DNA of 64,000 nt from Yoonia sp. F2084L (GTDB lineage: Bacteria > Pseudomonadota > Alphaproteobacteria > Rhodobacterales > Rhodobacteraceae), in NCBI RefSeq assembly GCF_023015625.1, contig NZ_JALKAH010000001.1, positions 434,001-498,000 of the forward strand, written 5' to 3'. The notes beneath the pieces are model-generated. The model did no database searches, was not told where the DNA came from, and worked only from the letters and a program-made list of their open reading frames with translations. Every line of letters begins with the position of its first letter. The first letter of the stretch is position 1. Positions 55,934 through 64,000 of this stretch are shown here, one piece after another. The position numbers and the translations under genes are program-made.

Positions 55934-56814
55934 TGCTTGCACTGATTGCCGGCACCGGTGATCTGCCGCCCGCGCTTGTCGCGCGTTTGCCTGTGCGGCC
56001 TTTGATTTGCGCGATGGATGGGTTTCGGCCGGCGATCACCCCTGACCTGACGTTTCGGATCGAACAACTGGGCAGCTTTCTTGCGGATTTGACCGCGCGT
56101 GGCGTCACCGAAGTCTGCATGGCCGGGGCTGTCACACGCCCCCCCATTGATCCCAGTGCTATTGACAATGCGACAAAGCCATTGGTGCCACGGATCATGC
56201 AGGCAATTGCACAAGGTGATGACGGTGCCTTGCGCGCAATCATCGCGATATTTGAAGAGGCTGGCCTGACGGTGCGTGCCGCCCACGCGATTGCCCCTGA
56301 TTTGCTGCCGGATTCCGGTGTGCTTAGCCGCAAGCCCGTGACAATCGACAACCGACAGGATGCGGTGACGGCCGAGCAAACGATCGCAGAGATGGGCCGC
56401 GCCGATCTGGGGCAGGCGTGTCTGGTGCGCAACGGCCGCGTGTTGGCGCGCGAAGGGCAGGCCGGGACCGATGCGATGCTGGGGCAGTTTGCACCCACCG
56501 ATGATCCTTTGTGGAGCGCGGTTGACGGGTTTGGCGCTGTGCTGGGCAGTGCCGCTGAGTGGCTGAGTGGCGCAGATGGTGAGCCGACGGACGCACGCGG
56601 TGCGATCCTGTTCAAAGCGCCCAAGCCGGATCAGGACCGCCGGGCGGATCTGCCTGTGATCGGACCCCAGACCGCCAAGGGTGCTGTTGCTGCGGGGTTG
56701 GCCGGAATTGTGATTGAACATGACGGTGTGATGGTTCTTGGCTTGGATGAGCTGTTAGTAACCCTTGATAGGGCTGGCCTCTTTCTCTGGGTGCGTCCCA
56801 AGGGGGGTGCATGA
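55933..56814 (+). CDS. lpxI: LpxI, UDP-2,3-diacylglucosamine pyrophosphatase
   Basis: A 293-residue DUF1009 protein; LpxI replaces LpxH in many alphaproteobacteria and makes lipid X. The N-terminal LIAGTGDLPPALVARL and C-terminal LPVIGPQTAKGAVAAGLAG motifs are typical. It lies between lpxA and lpxB with one- and four-base overlaps, which strongly supports the assignment. Confidence 0.94.
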   Translation: MLALIAGTGDLPPALVARLPVRPLICAMDGFRPAITPDLTFRIEQLGSFLADLTARGVTEVCMAGAVTRPPIDPSAIDNATKPLVPRIMQAIAQGDDGALRAIIAIFEEAGLTVRAAHAIAPDLLPDSGVLSRKPVTIDNRQDAVTAEQTIAEMGRADLGQACLVRNGRVLAREGQAGTDAMLGQFAPTDDPLWSAVDGFGAVLGSAAEWLSGADGEPTDARGAILFKAPKPDQDRRADLPVIGPQTAKGAVAAGLAGIVIEHDGVMVLGLDELLVTLDRAGLFLWVRPKGGA

Positions 56815-57938
56815 AGGTCTTTGTGATTGCCGGTGAAGCCTCGGGCGACAAGCTGGGGGCCGCTTTGATGGCGGGGCTGAAGACCTTGCGCCCGGATATG
56901 GCGTTTGATGGTGTCGGCGGGCCGTTGATGCAGGCCGAAGGGTTGGACAGCCGTTTTGCGATGGAAGAGCTCAGCGTGATGGGCTTGGCCGAGATTTTGC
57001 CAAAGTATCGTGCGCTCAAGGCCCGGATCAGGCAGATGGCCGATGCGATCCTTGCGACAAAGCCGGATGTCTTGATCACCATCGACAGCCCGGATTTTTG
57101 CTTGCGTGTCGCACGGTTGGTGAAAGCCGCCAGCGATATCCGCACGGTGCATTACGTGGCACCGACGGTCTGGGCATGGCGGCCAAAGCGGGCGGAAAAG
57201 ATGGCACGCCACATTGATCATGTGCTGGCACTGTTTCCGTTTGAACCGCCTTTGATGCAGGCCGCCGGTATGGCCTGCGATTTTGTCGGGCATCCGGTGG
57301 TGGCAGAACCCGTGGCGACCGATGCGGAGGCTGCGGCTTTGGGCGAGGGGACTGTCGTACTGGTCCTGCCCGGTAGCCGCAAAGGCGAAGTGTCGCGGCT
57401 AGCGGATCGGTTTGGTGAGGCGGTGGCGAAGATTGCAGCGGCGGTACCAGACGCGCAATTCGTCATTCCCACAACGCGCGGTGTGCATGATCTGGTGCAA
57501 ACACGGGTCGCGGCTTGGTCGGTGCCTGTTACAGTGCTTGCGCCGGGATCTTCTGATAAGGCGGCATGGTTCAAGCGGGCTGATGTGGCGCTTGCCGCCT
57601 CTGGCACCGTGTCACTGGAGTTGGCGGCAAGCGGGACACCCATGGTGATCGCCTATGATATGGCATGGCTGTCGCGGATCATCATTAGCAGAATGCTGAT
57701 GGTGGATACGGTCACCTTGGTAAACCTTGTCAGTGACACGCGCGTGGTGCCGGAATTCATAGGTGCGGCCTGCCAGCCGGGGCCGATAGCGGATGCTGTC
57801 CTTGATGTTCTCGCAAATCCAGATGCGCAAAAGGCCGCAATGGCCCTGACGATGGACCGGCTGGGGCAGGGAGGTGAGCCGCCGGGGCTACGTGCGGCGC
57901 TTGCGGTGTTGGACCGTCTTGAACAGCCGCCCGTCTAG
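56811..57938 (+). CDS. lpxB: LpxB, lipid A disaccharide synthase
   Basis: A 375-residue GT-B glycosyltransferase (GT19) joining lipid X to UDP-diacylglucosamine. N-terminal FVIAGEASGDKLGAALM, VLITIDSPDFCLRVARL, VAPTVWAWRPKRAEKM and the C-terminal AASGTVSLELAASGTPMV are diagnostic. The last 51 bases overlap the convergent EamA gene. Confidence 0.95.
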   Translation: MKVFVIAGEASGDKLGAALMAGLKTLRPDMAFDGVGGPLMQAEGLDSRFAMEELSVMGLAEILPKYRALKARIRQMADAILATKPDVLITIDSPDFCLRVARLVKAASDIRTVHYVAPTVWAWRPKRAEKMARHIDHVLALFPFEPPLMQAAGMACDFVGHPVVAEPVATDAEAAALGEGTVVLVLPGSRKGEVSRLADRFGEAVAKIAAAVPDAQFVIPTTRGVHDLVQTRVAAWSVPVTVLAPGSSDKAAWFKRADVALAASGTVSLELAASGTPMVIAYDMAWLSRIIISRMLMVDTVTLVNLVSDTRVVPEFIGAACQPGPIADAVLDVLANPDAQKAAMALTMDRLGQGGEPPGLRAALAVLDRLEQPPV

Positions 57939-58811
57939 GACCAGCAACCCCAAGGCCAATATACCAAATCCGATATAGGCGCGCAGTGGCAAGGCTTCGC
58001 CAAGCACGACCGCGCCCAGAACAATCGCGACAGGTGCGACCAGCAACGTGCACAGCATCAGATTGCCGCTGCCTGCCATCGCGAGCACGCGGTAGTAAAG
58101 CATATAGGCAATCGCCGTGGCGACGATGGCGTAATAGCTGATCGCGGCCCAGGTCTGAGGCTGCAATGACAGGCTGATCGGGCCTTCAACGAACCACGCG
58201 GCAGGGATGGTCATCAGGCTTGCGCCTGTCAGCATGCCTACGGCGGCGACCTGTGGTTTCAGATGCCCCAGTTTCTTGCGCGCCCAGACGCCCGCCAGCG
58301 CATAGCTTATCGTGCCGCCAATGACGGCCAACTGCCCTAGTGAGCGGATGTCGAAGTCTTTGAACGCGGCCAGACCAATGGCGGTTGAAACGCCGATAAA
58401 GCCAAGCGTCACGCCGACTGCCTTGCGCGCCGTCAGGCGTTCGTCCGCGAAAAAAATCGCGGCGGCAATAACGCCAAAGATCGCCGTGGCTGCGTTCAGG
58501 ATTGAGGTCAGGCCGGTTTCGATATGCAGTTGTCCCCATGCCATCAGGCTGAAGGGGATCACGTTGTTCAGCAATCCCATGACAAGGAAAGCGCCCCAGA
58601 CACGCAGGTCAGTGGGCGCAGATAGGCGGCGGACCAAGACGTAGGTCCAGAGGATCACCATTGCCCAGCCTGTGCGGTGCGCGACAGCCGTCAGCGGCCC
58701 GATTTCGTCAAGCGCTATGCGTATGGATAGAAAAGATGCGCCCCAGATCAGCGAGAGCATCAACAGTTCAGCCCAAGCGCGAGGCGATATGGTTTTCTGG
58801 ACGGGTGCCAT
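57888..58811 (-). CDS. EamA/DMT-family transporter
   Basis: A 307-residue inner-membrane protein with ten hydrophobic segments in two EamA repeats (about 15-150 and 160-295), as in drug/metabolite exporters. The substrate cannot be inferred. The 3' end overlaps lpxB by 51 bases tail to tail, encoding the C-terminal tail LFKTVQHRKRRT opposite the end of LpxB. Confidence 0.87.
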   Translation of the reverse strand: MAPVQKTISPRAWAELLMLSLIWGASFLSIRIALDEIGPLTAVAHRTGWAMVILWTYVLVRRLSAPTDLRVWGAFLVMGLLNNVIPFSLMAWGQLHIETGLTSILNAATAIFGVIAAAIFFADERLTARKAVGVTLGFIGVSTAIGLAAFKDFDIRSLGQLAVIGGTISYALAGVWARKKLGHLKPQVAAVGMLTGASLMTIPAAWFVEGPISLSLQPQTWAAISYYAIVATAIAYMLYYRVLAMAGSGNLMLCTLLVAPVAIVLGAVVLGEALPLRAYIGFGILALGLLVLDGRLFKTVQHRKRRT

Positions 58812-58870
58812 AGGGCGACATGATCGGTTTGGCGCGATCTACGCAACCCGGATCATGCGAGAGGGCAAAG

Positions 58871-58899
58871 AAAAAGCCCCGCCGAAATGGGCGGGGCTT
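58871..58899 (-). terminator. intrinsic terminator of the FadL-like gene
   Basis: A perfect 10-base-pair stem AAGCCCCGCC/GGCGGGGCTT (58874-58883 and 58890-58899) with a 6-base loop is followed on the minus strand by T residues. It lies 27 bases past the stop of the FadL-like gene and in front of the EamA gene start. Confidence 0.85.
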
Positions 58900-58925
58900 C
58901 GTTGAACAGAGTTTTGGACTGAACT

Positions 58926-60023
58926 TTAGAAGTTGAAACCAATCTTGAAGCCAACCGCGATTGCGGTGTTGTCTTCCATTTCAGCAATGGCTGTGTCGAC
59001 ACCTAGAGGTGTATCCAACTCAGGGCGTGCGTCACCAACAACAATGTAGCGGACACCACCAGACAAAGTGATGTTATCGTCAACTTTGTACTGGCCACCC
59101 AAACCAATGGAGTAGTTACCATTGGTTGGTGCGAGCGGAGAAACCAAATCATCCTCACCTTCAGTATCCAGTGTGGCGCTCAACGAGGCAGAGAAAACAT
59201 CACTAAATCTGCGACCAACCCCCAGTGTATATGTGAAACCGTCCTCAATATCCGTGATGGATACAGGAAGCGGGTCAGGTTGGACTTTGACGACGCTGTA
59301 TTCTGCCCAACGCACCGATCCAAACACAAGGGTGTCCGCTGCGATACCAGTCTGAAAATCAAGATTGACCGCTTGCGGGGTTGTCACCTTGGTCTCGCTT
59401 TCAACAACACCGCCGACCGTTGCATCGAATTCATGCTCGATCTCAGAGATGTAAGTCAGCGCAACACGCAACGCGATATCTGGCCGCTCATAAGCACCAC
59501 CAATTGTGTAGCCAAACGCCAGACTGTCTTCCAGCTCAACTGTCGTTGCACTAGATGGCAAAGTAATATCTGCGCTGACATTCTGTGCACGAATGCCGCC
59601 GTGCACGCTAAAGTTCTCGTCAAGTTTATACCTTGCCAGACCAGTCAGCGCGATTGCGTTCAATTCTGCGGCGGTTGGTTGTAGTAGACCCGGGGTATCG
59701 GATGGGTAGTCAATATTCGCGCCATAGGGTTCATCGACGATAATTGCAAATGACCACTGATCGTTGATGTCGGTCTTATAACCCAAGCTAAACTGCGAAT
59801 AATCATCCGCGACGTCGCCAATGGAGCCACTTGGTTGGCCAAGCGGTGCTAGGTCAATTGCGTCGCCGGTCACTTCCGGCATGACATAGCCAAAGCTGAA
59901 TTCGGCATAGTTGCCTTCTTCAAAGATAATGCCAACTGGTTGCCCGGACCGGTCGAGTCCGACTGCGTGTGCCAGGCTCGTTGTCATCAGCAGTGCTGCG
60001 CCTGCCGTTGTTAGGTTTTTCAT
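58926..60023 (-). CDS. OmpP1/FadL-family outer-membrane protein
   Basis: A 365-residue outer-membrane barrel protein. A signal peptide (cleavage near AHAVG, residue 20) precedes a FadL-type N-terminal hatch region and barrel strands with alternating aromatic residues; it ends in Phe (KIGFNF). FadL proteins take up long-chain fatty acids or other hydrophobic compounds. It is a single-gene unit with its own terminator (58871-58899) and an upstream CGTCA repeat array. Its codons look somewhat less GC-rich than those of its neighbours. Confidence 0.87.
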   Translation of the reverse strand: MKNLTTAGAALLMTTSLAHAVGLDRSGQPVGIIFEEGNYAEFSFGYVMPEVTGDAIDLAPLGQPSGSIGDVADDYSQFSLGYKTDINDQWSFAIIVDEPYGANIDYPSDTPGLLQPTAAELNAIALTGLARYKLDENFSVHGGIRAQNVSADITLPSSATTVELEDSLAFGYTIGGAYERPDIALRVALTYISEIEHEFDATVGGVVESETKVTTPQAVNLDFQTGIAADTLVFGSVRWAEYSVVKVQPDPLPVSITDIEDGFTYTLGVGRRFSDVFSASLSATLDTEGEDDLVSPLAPTNGNYSIGLGGQYKVDDNITLSGGVRYIVVGDARPELDTPLGVDTAIAEMEDNTAIAVGFKIGFNF

Positions 60024-60084
60024 GTCCTCATCCCTGTCATGAATAAATTATGTGCTGTCCACCCTATGGAGTGCGTAAGGTTTA

Positions 60085-60107
60085 CGTCAATTAATGACGC
60101 CGCGTCA
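60085..60107. promoter_or_regulatory. CGTCA/TGACG half-site array upstream of FadL-like gene
   Basis: CGTCA (60085-60089), TGACG (60095-60099) and CGTCA (60103-60107) alternate in orientation with 5- and 3-base spacers, giving two overlapping inverted repeats. The first half-site is part of TTGACG on the minus strand (60090-60085), a possible -35 box of the FadL-like gene, so a bound regulator would block it. The regulator is unknown. Confidence 0.4.
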
Positions 60108-60188
60108 GTTTCAATCCGCTCCGCTGCGTCACAAAATTGCAATAACACTTGTTAACATTTCGTTTTGTTTCGCTGGCTTTGCTGCAGG

Positions 60189-61070
60189 TCAGGTCTTAGC
60201 GCTCTTGTTCGCCTGCGTGATATTGATGTAATTGGCCGCAAAAATCAGGGCCGCTCCGGCAAAGATCCAGACCTCGATGGGTTCGTCATAGATTAACATG
60301 CCCACGACCGCGATCGTGGGTAGTCGCACAAAGTCGATCGGCATCACGATGCTGGCCGGTGCGATGCTGAGCGCTTTGGTCAGGCAGAAATGGGCCAGCA
60401 GTCCGGCGCAACCAATCAGGATGACCCAAGGCAGGGCCGCCTGCGATGGCACCGCGATGTCGCCGTCGATCCCGGCACAGATCAGCCCGAAGACTGCTTG
60501 CATAACGGTCAGATAAAACAGGATCGTGGTGATGTTTTCTGTCTGCGTCAGCTTTCGCGTAAAGATCGCCGTCAGCGCAAAGAAGACCGCACAGCTTGCC
60601 GCCGCGACAAGACCGGCGTTGATGTTGCTGGGGTCTGGTCGCGCCACCATCAAGATGCCAACAAAGCCAAGCCCTGCGCAGAACAGGCCGATGGACGTCA
60701 GCCGTTCTTTCAGCAACAGCGGCGATAACAGGATCACCCAGATCGGTGTGGTGAATTCTAAAGCAAAAACCTGTGCCAAGGGGATGGTGGTGATGGCGTA
60801 AAACCACAGATTTTGCCCGGTAAAATGGCAGATGTTGCGTGTCGTATGCAGGCCCAGCCTGTTTGCGCTGATCTTTCTCAACGTCCCCACGTAGCTGGCC
60901 ACACCAATCACAATTGCGATGCCTGTCAGGCTGCGAAACAGCATGATCTCGAAGGTATCAAGCTCAATACTGACCGTCCGCCCGGCAACGGCCATCAGCG
61001 TGAAAGAACAGATAGCGCCGATCATCCAAAGTGCGGCTTGCAAGGTGGTATTCATCAGCGCAGTTGTCAT
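60189..61070 (-). CDS. EamA/DMT-family transporter
   Basis: A 293-residue membrane protein with ten hydrophobic segments in two EamA repeats. ATG 61070 is chosen because it gives a normal family length, starting MTTALMNTTLQAALWM. The longer frame to 61235 would overlap the divergent metallopeptidase-like gene and adds non-conserved residues; no start has a strong ribosome site. Substrate unknown. It is not closely similar by eye to the EamA protein at 57888. Confidence 0.83.
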   Translation of the reverse strand: MTTALMNTTLQAALWMIGAICSFTLMAVAGRTVSIELDTFEIMLFRSLTGIAIVIGVASYVGTLRKISANRLGLHTTRNICHFTGQNLWFYAITTIPLAQVFALEFTTPIWVILLSPLLLKERLTSIGLFCAGLGFVGILMVARPDPSNINAGLVAAASCAVFFALTAIFTRKLTQTENITTILFYLTVMQAVFGLICAGIDGDIAVPSQAALPWVILIGCAGLLAHFCLTKALSIAPASIVMPIDFVRLPTIAVVGMLIYDEPIEVWIFAGAALIFAANYINITQANKSAKT

Positions 61071-61137
61071 TGCCGCGCGGCGCTTTGCAACCCCTGCAAT
61101 GATATGATTGGCTGGTGCAAAGCGATGGAGCAAGGCG

Positions 61138-61746
61138 ATGCGGTTGATCATAACGTTTACGATGGTGGCACAAATGGCGTTAGCCGATTCTGTTACGAAC
61201 TTGTCCGTTGTTGCCAAAGCCGCTTTTGACCGCATGCCAACCGTGCAACGGGTTGATCAGATGGCCGGGCAATGCGGCGCGGATAGCAGCGTGGACCCAC
61301 GCGTGACCTATTGCACGACCGCCAACCGCATTTTGGTGGCCGATGGTTTCTGGAATACCCCGCAAGCGCCCTATCTGGTCGCGCATGCTTATGGCCATGC
61401 GGTACAGGTCCAGCATGGGGTTGCCGATTTTGCTTTGCGCGAAATTCGCAACCGCCGATCCGAAGAAACGATGTTGCGGGGGCTGGTCGAACGGCAGGTG
61501 GATTGCATTGCCGGGTTCCTGCTGGCGCGCGCGGATCTGGGCGATGTCGCGCCCACCGCGCTTTTTGCAGACGATCCTTTGGACCGCATCCACTGGGGGC
61601 GTGACCCCTTGCGGTTGAGTCCGCAGGTCAGCGGTGATCTTGCCGCAAGAGCCGAATGGGTGGCTATCGGTCAAGCCGGTGATCTGGCAGCCTGTTCCCC
61701 CGGAGAGTTTACTGCCGACTTGCTGATGGATGCCTTACGTCCGTAG
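61138..61746 (+). CDS. YpfJ-like zinc metallopeptidase relative with degenerate active site
   Basis: A 202-residue exported protein (signal peptide to about residue 16, MALADS). It follows the neutral zinc metallopeptidase (YpfJ) pattern: VDPRVTYCTTANRILV, then H83-AYG-H87 followed by AVQVQHG, then ERQVDCIAGFLLARA with E118. In active relatives the second element is HEFGHHVQ; here the catalytic Glu is Ala84. Both His ligands and the downstream Glu remain, so zinc may bind without proteolysis. AAGGCG precedes the ATG. It overlaps the convergent FkbM gene by 12 bases. Confidence 0.7.
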   Translation: MRLIITFTMVAQMALADSVTNLSVVAKAAFDRMPTVQRVDQMAGQCGADSSVDPRVTYCTTANRILVADGFWNTPQAPYLVAHAYGHAVQVQHGVADFALREIRNRRSEETMLRGLVERQVDCIAGFLLARADLGDVAPTALFADDPLDRIHWGRDPLRLSPQVSGDLAARAEWVAIGQAGDLAACSPGEFTADLLMDALRP

Positions 61747-62556
61747 CGCAAAGACATTGCCCTGCAGGGCGTCTGGTGTCGTAAGCGGTTGGCCGTTTTC
61801 GTCGCTGAGGTGAAAGCCCGCTTCGGTCAGCAGCGCAAAAACCGCTTGCTTGTCACGCGCAACCTCAACCATCACCGCACGCACCTGGGGAAGCGTTCTG
61901 AGTGCCCCACGCAGCACAGCCAGTTCGGCACCTTCGACGTCAATCTTCAGAATATCGGGTGTGCATCCGTGGCGCAGCGCATAGTTGTCCAATGTGACCG
62001 TCCGCACGGCACGCGCCCGTATTTGCATTCTGGCGTGCTGTGATGCTGCCAGATCGCTGCCTTGCGCAAAACCCTGATCAAGTGAGTTCATGAAACCGCC
62101 AAGATTTTCTTCATAGAATGTCGCCTTGCCATCGCGGTCGCTGACAGCGGCGTCGATATGCACGCAGTTATCAAAGCGGCGGATGTTTTGGCGTAAGAAA
62201 GGCTTGTTTTGTGTGCCGGGCTCGAAAACATGAACAGCACCGGTATGACCCGTTTGTTTGGCAAAAAACTGCGCGACAAAACCGATGTGGCCGCCGACTT
62301 CGAATACCGTGTCACCGGGCCGCGTCAGTCGTTTGAGCCGCTGCATGGTGGCAGCCTCGCGCGAGCGTCCGTAGAACCAGTACCCTTTATGCGTGTAGCT
62401 TAGAAGGTCAAAGCGCACCCCGGCGTAAGGGTTCTTGATGGACATCCGCCAATCGCACAGGCGCAACAGTGGCAAAGCCAGCGCGCGTAGTGTTTTGTTG
62501 CCAGCAAGGCCAGCGCGCAGACGGGGTGTCGGGATATGGGAAAGGGAAGGTTGCAT
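61735..62556 (-). CDS. FkbM-family methyltransferase
   Basis: A 273-residue SAM-dependent methyltransferase of the FkbM type. Motif I is VFEVGGHIGFVAQFF; acidic motif VFEPGTQNKPFLRQN and the catalytic-region DILKIDVEGAELAVLRG are clear. Such enzymes often methylate sugars in surface glycans; the substrate here is unknown. ATG 62556 is preferred to a TTG at 62580. The upstream gap is AT-rich with a possible -10 TATAAG. Confidence 0.82.
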   Translation of the reverse strand: MQPSLSHIPTPRLRAGLAGNKTLRALALPLLRLCDWRMSIKNPYAGVRFDLLSYTHKGYWFYGRSREAATMQRLKRLTRPGDTVFEVGGHIGFVAQFFAKQTGHTGAVHVFEPGTQNKPFLRQNIRRFDNCVHIDAAVSDRDGKATFYEENLGGFMNSLDQGFAQGSDLAASQHARMQIRARAVRTVTLDNYALRHGCTPDILKIDVEGAELAVLRGALRTLPQVRAVMVEVARDKQAVFALLTEAGFHLSDENGQPLTTPDALQGNVFALRT

Positions 62557-62658
62557 AAGAAGCGTACTCGCAAAAAACAATTCCCATACAACTTATAGGC
62601 GAATGTATTTACAAATAGTTAATTTATTCTTGTGTTAACTTAACGCGGGCTGGGCTGA

Positions 62659-64000
62659 TCATTCCCACTCAATCGTTCCGGGCGGTTTGCTGGTGATGTC
62701 ATAGGTTACCCGATTGATGCCCTGCACTTCGTTGATGATCCGCGTCGCAGTTTCGCCAAGGAACTCGTGGCTGAACGGATAGTAATCCGCCGTCATCCCA
62801 TCAACCGATGTCACAGCACGCAATGCGCAGGCAAAGTCATAAGTCCGCCCATCGCCCATCACCCCAACGGTGCGTACCGGCAGGATCGCACAGAACGCTT
62901 GCCAGATGTCATCATAAAGCCCGTGCTTGCGGATCTGGTCGATATAGACAGCGTCCGCTTTACGCAGAATTTCCAGTTTCTCGCGCGTGATCTCTCCGGG
63001 GCAGCGAATGGCTAGGCCGGGACCAGGGAAAGGGTGGCGTCCAATAAAGGATTTGGGCAAGCCCAGTTCGACACCCAAGGCGCGCACTTCGTCTTTAAAC
63101 AACTCGCGCAGCGGTTCGACCAGTTTCAGGCCCATCTTTTCAGGCAGGCCACCGACGTTGTGGTGGCTTTTGATGGTCACGGAAGGACCGCCGGAAAAGC
63201 TCACGCTTTCAATGACATCGGGGTAAAGCGTGCCTTGCGCAAGGAATGCGGCATCTTCGATCTGGTCGGCGTATTTCTGGAACACGTCGATGAACAGTCT
63301 ACCGATGATCTTGCGCTTGGTTTCGGGGTCGGATTGGCCCTCAAGCTCGCCCAGGAACAACTCGCTTTCGTCGGCGTGGATCACCTTGAGGTTCATGTGA
63401 TCGCGGAACATGCCAACGACCTCTTCGGCCTCGTTCAGGCGCAGCAAACCGTGGTCGACGAAAACGCAAGTCAGCTGGTCACCGATAGCTTCATGCAGCA
63501 GAGCTGCGGCGACAGAGGAATCAACACCGCCAGAGAGGGCGCAAATCACATGGGCATTGCCCACCTGTTCTTTGATCGCCTCAATGGCCTGCTCGCGGTA
63601 GGCACCCATCGTCCAATCACCGGTGAAACCAGCGATACGCACGAAGTTCTCATAAAGTTTCGCACCGTTGGGCGTGTGGTGCACCTCGGGGTGGAATTGC
63701 ACGGCATAGAAGTTACGCGCGACGTCCGCAGTGATGGCATAAGGCGCGTTGGGTGACGTGCCATATACCTCAAAACCCGGAGCGATTTCAGAGACATGGT
63801 CGCCATGGCTCATCCAGACCTGCTCTTTATCGGTCGCGAACCAGCCGTCAAGCAACGACAGCTTTCCATTTGGCGTGACGAAGGCGCGGCCAAACTCGGC
63901 TGTGCCATGTCCGGTGGTCACTTTGCCGCCCAACTGCTCCATCATCGTCTGCTGGCCGTAACAAATGCCCAGCACGGGAACGCCAAGGTCGAAAACGGAC
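62659..64000 (-). CDS. guaA: GMP synthase, glutamine-hydrolysing (5' end outside window)
   Basis: Last 447 or so codons of GuaA, which aminates XMP to GMP. The frame is open to the right edge, reading [16 protein letters not shown] with the amidotransferase nucleophile Cys in GICYGQQ. The class I amidotransferase catalytic His is in [10 protein letters not shown], the ATP-pyrophosphatase P-loop is [12 protein letters not shown], and the C-terminal dimerisation domain ends GTIEWE. Roughly 75 N-terminal residues are missing beyond base 64000. Confidence 0.96.
   Translation of the reverse strand, partial: SVFDLGVPVLGICYGQQTMMEQLGGKVTTGHGTAEFGRAFVTPNGKLSLLDGWFATDKEQVWMSHGDHVSEIAPGFEVYGTSPNAPYAITADVARNFYAVQFHPEVHHTPNGAKLYENFVRIAGFTGDWTMGAYREQAIEAIKEQVGNAHVICALSGGVDSSVAAALLHEAIGDQLTCVFVDHGLLRLNEAEEVVGMFRDHMNLKVIHADESELFLGELEGQSDPETKRKIIGRLFIDVFQKYADQIEDAAFLAQGTLYPDVIESVSFSGGPSVTIKSHHNVGGLPEKMGLKLVEPLRELFKDEVRALGVELGLPKSFIGRHPFPGPGLAIRCPGEITREKLEILRKADAVYIDQIRKHGLYDDIWQAFCAILPVRTVGVMGDGRTYDFACALRAVTSVDGMTADYYPFSHEFLGETATRIINEVQGINRVTYDITSKPPGTIEWE

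Noticed and set aside
60904..61235. N-terminal extension of the EamA gene to 61235
   Set aside because: It would overlap the divergent metallopeptidase-like gene, lacks a ribosome site and makes the protein longer than the family.

Overview
The window is a stretch of chromosome from an alphaproteobacterium, most likely a marine Rhodobacteraceae (Roseobacter-group) strain. This rests on gene order and protein families I recognise: a suf operon, xerD next to aroK-aroB, the pyrH-frr-uppS-cdsA-dxr-rseP-bamA-skp-fabZ-lpxA-lpxI-lpxB block, a seven-gene Mrp antiporter, an IalB-family protein and a DUF882 protein. It was not checked against a database. I see no insertion sequence, prophage, CRISPR array, rRNA or replication origin. 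Coding density is high and most genes sit in tight, often 1-4 base overlapping, operons.

Layout. 2-5680: suf Fe-S assembly operon (sufB 3' end, sufC, sufD, sufS) with three small membrane proteins embedded in it; then tRNA-Arg(CCG) at 5736-5812. 5960-11790: a catabolic island of two tail-to-tail operons (aldehyde dehydrogenase and M19-like protein on +; hydantoinase-like amidohydrolase, VOC protein, Asp/Glu/hydantoin racemase-like protein and DapA-like lyase on -). 11854-18368: mrpABCDEFG preceded by a tandem UspA protein, divergent from an OxyR-like regulator at 18528. 19478-24630: cell envelope genes: DUF882/M15 peptidase, L,D-transpeptidase, lpxD, an acyl carrier protein and a KAS II. 24647-33047: IalB, HerA-like ATPase, and a minus-strand run of gamma-glutamyltransferase, CNNM/CorC protein, xerD, a secreted hypothetical protein and a small membrane protein. 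33200-36874: aroK-aroB, a GNAT, a membrane protein, ssb and a lytic transglycosylase. 36920-45934: peptide-type ABC importer with an upstream AraC regulator, miaA and a lipoprotein. 46155-57938: the large essential block for pyrimidine, translation, isoprenoid, phospholipid, outer-membrane and lipid A functions. 57888-64000: two EamA transporters, a FadL-like porin, a degenerate metallopeptidase, an FkbM methyltransferase and the 3' part of guaA.

How parts work together. lpxD is missing from the fabZ-lpxA-lpxI-lpxB run but is found 30 kb away next to its own ACP and ketosynthase, so lipid A synthesis is split between two loci in this window. The best candidate for an undescribed system is the 5960-11790 island. 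It combines a hydantoinase-type enzyme and a racemase-type enzyme with a ketoglutarate-semialdehyde-type dehydrogenase and two proteins (M19-like and DapA-like) that have lost family catalytic residues, and it lacks an N-carbamoylase. Other points of note are an OxyR relative without the peroxidatic Cys but with an OxyR-type box at its own promoter, a pseudo-metallopeptidase (HAYGH in place of HEXXH), a secreted protein whose signal peptide appears only from a CTG start, an oversized DppC-like permease, and a possible small antisense RNA at 25530-25640.
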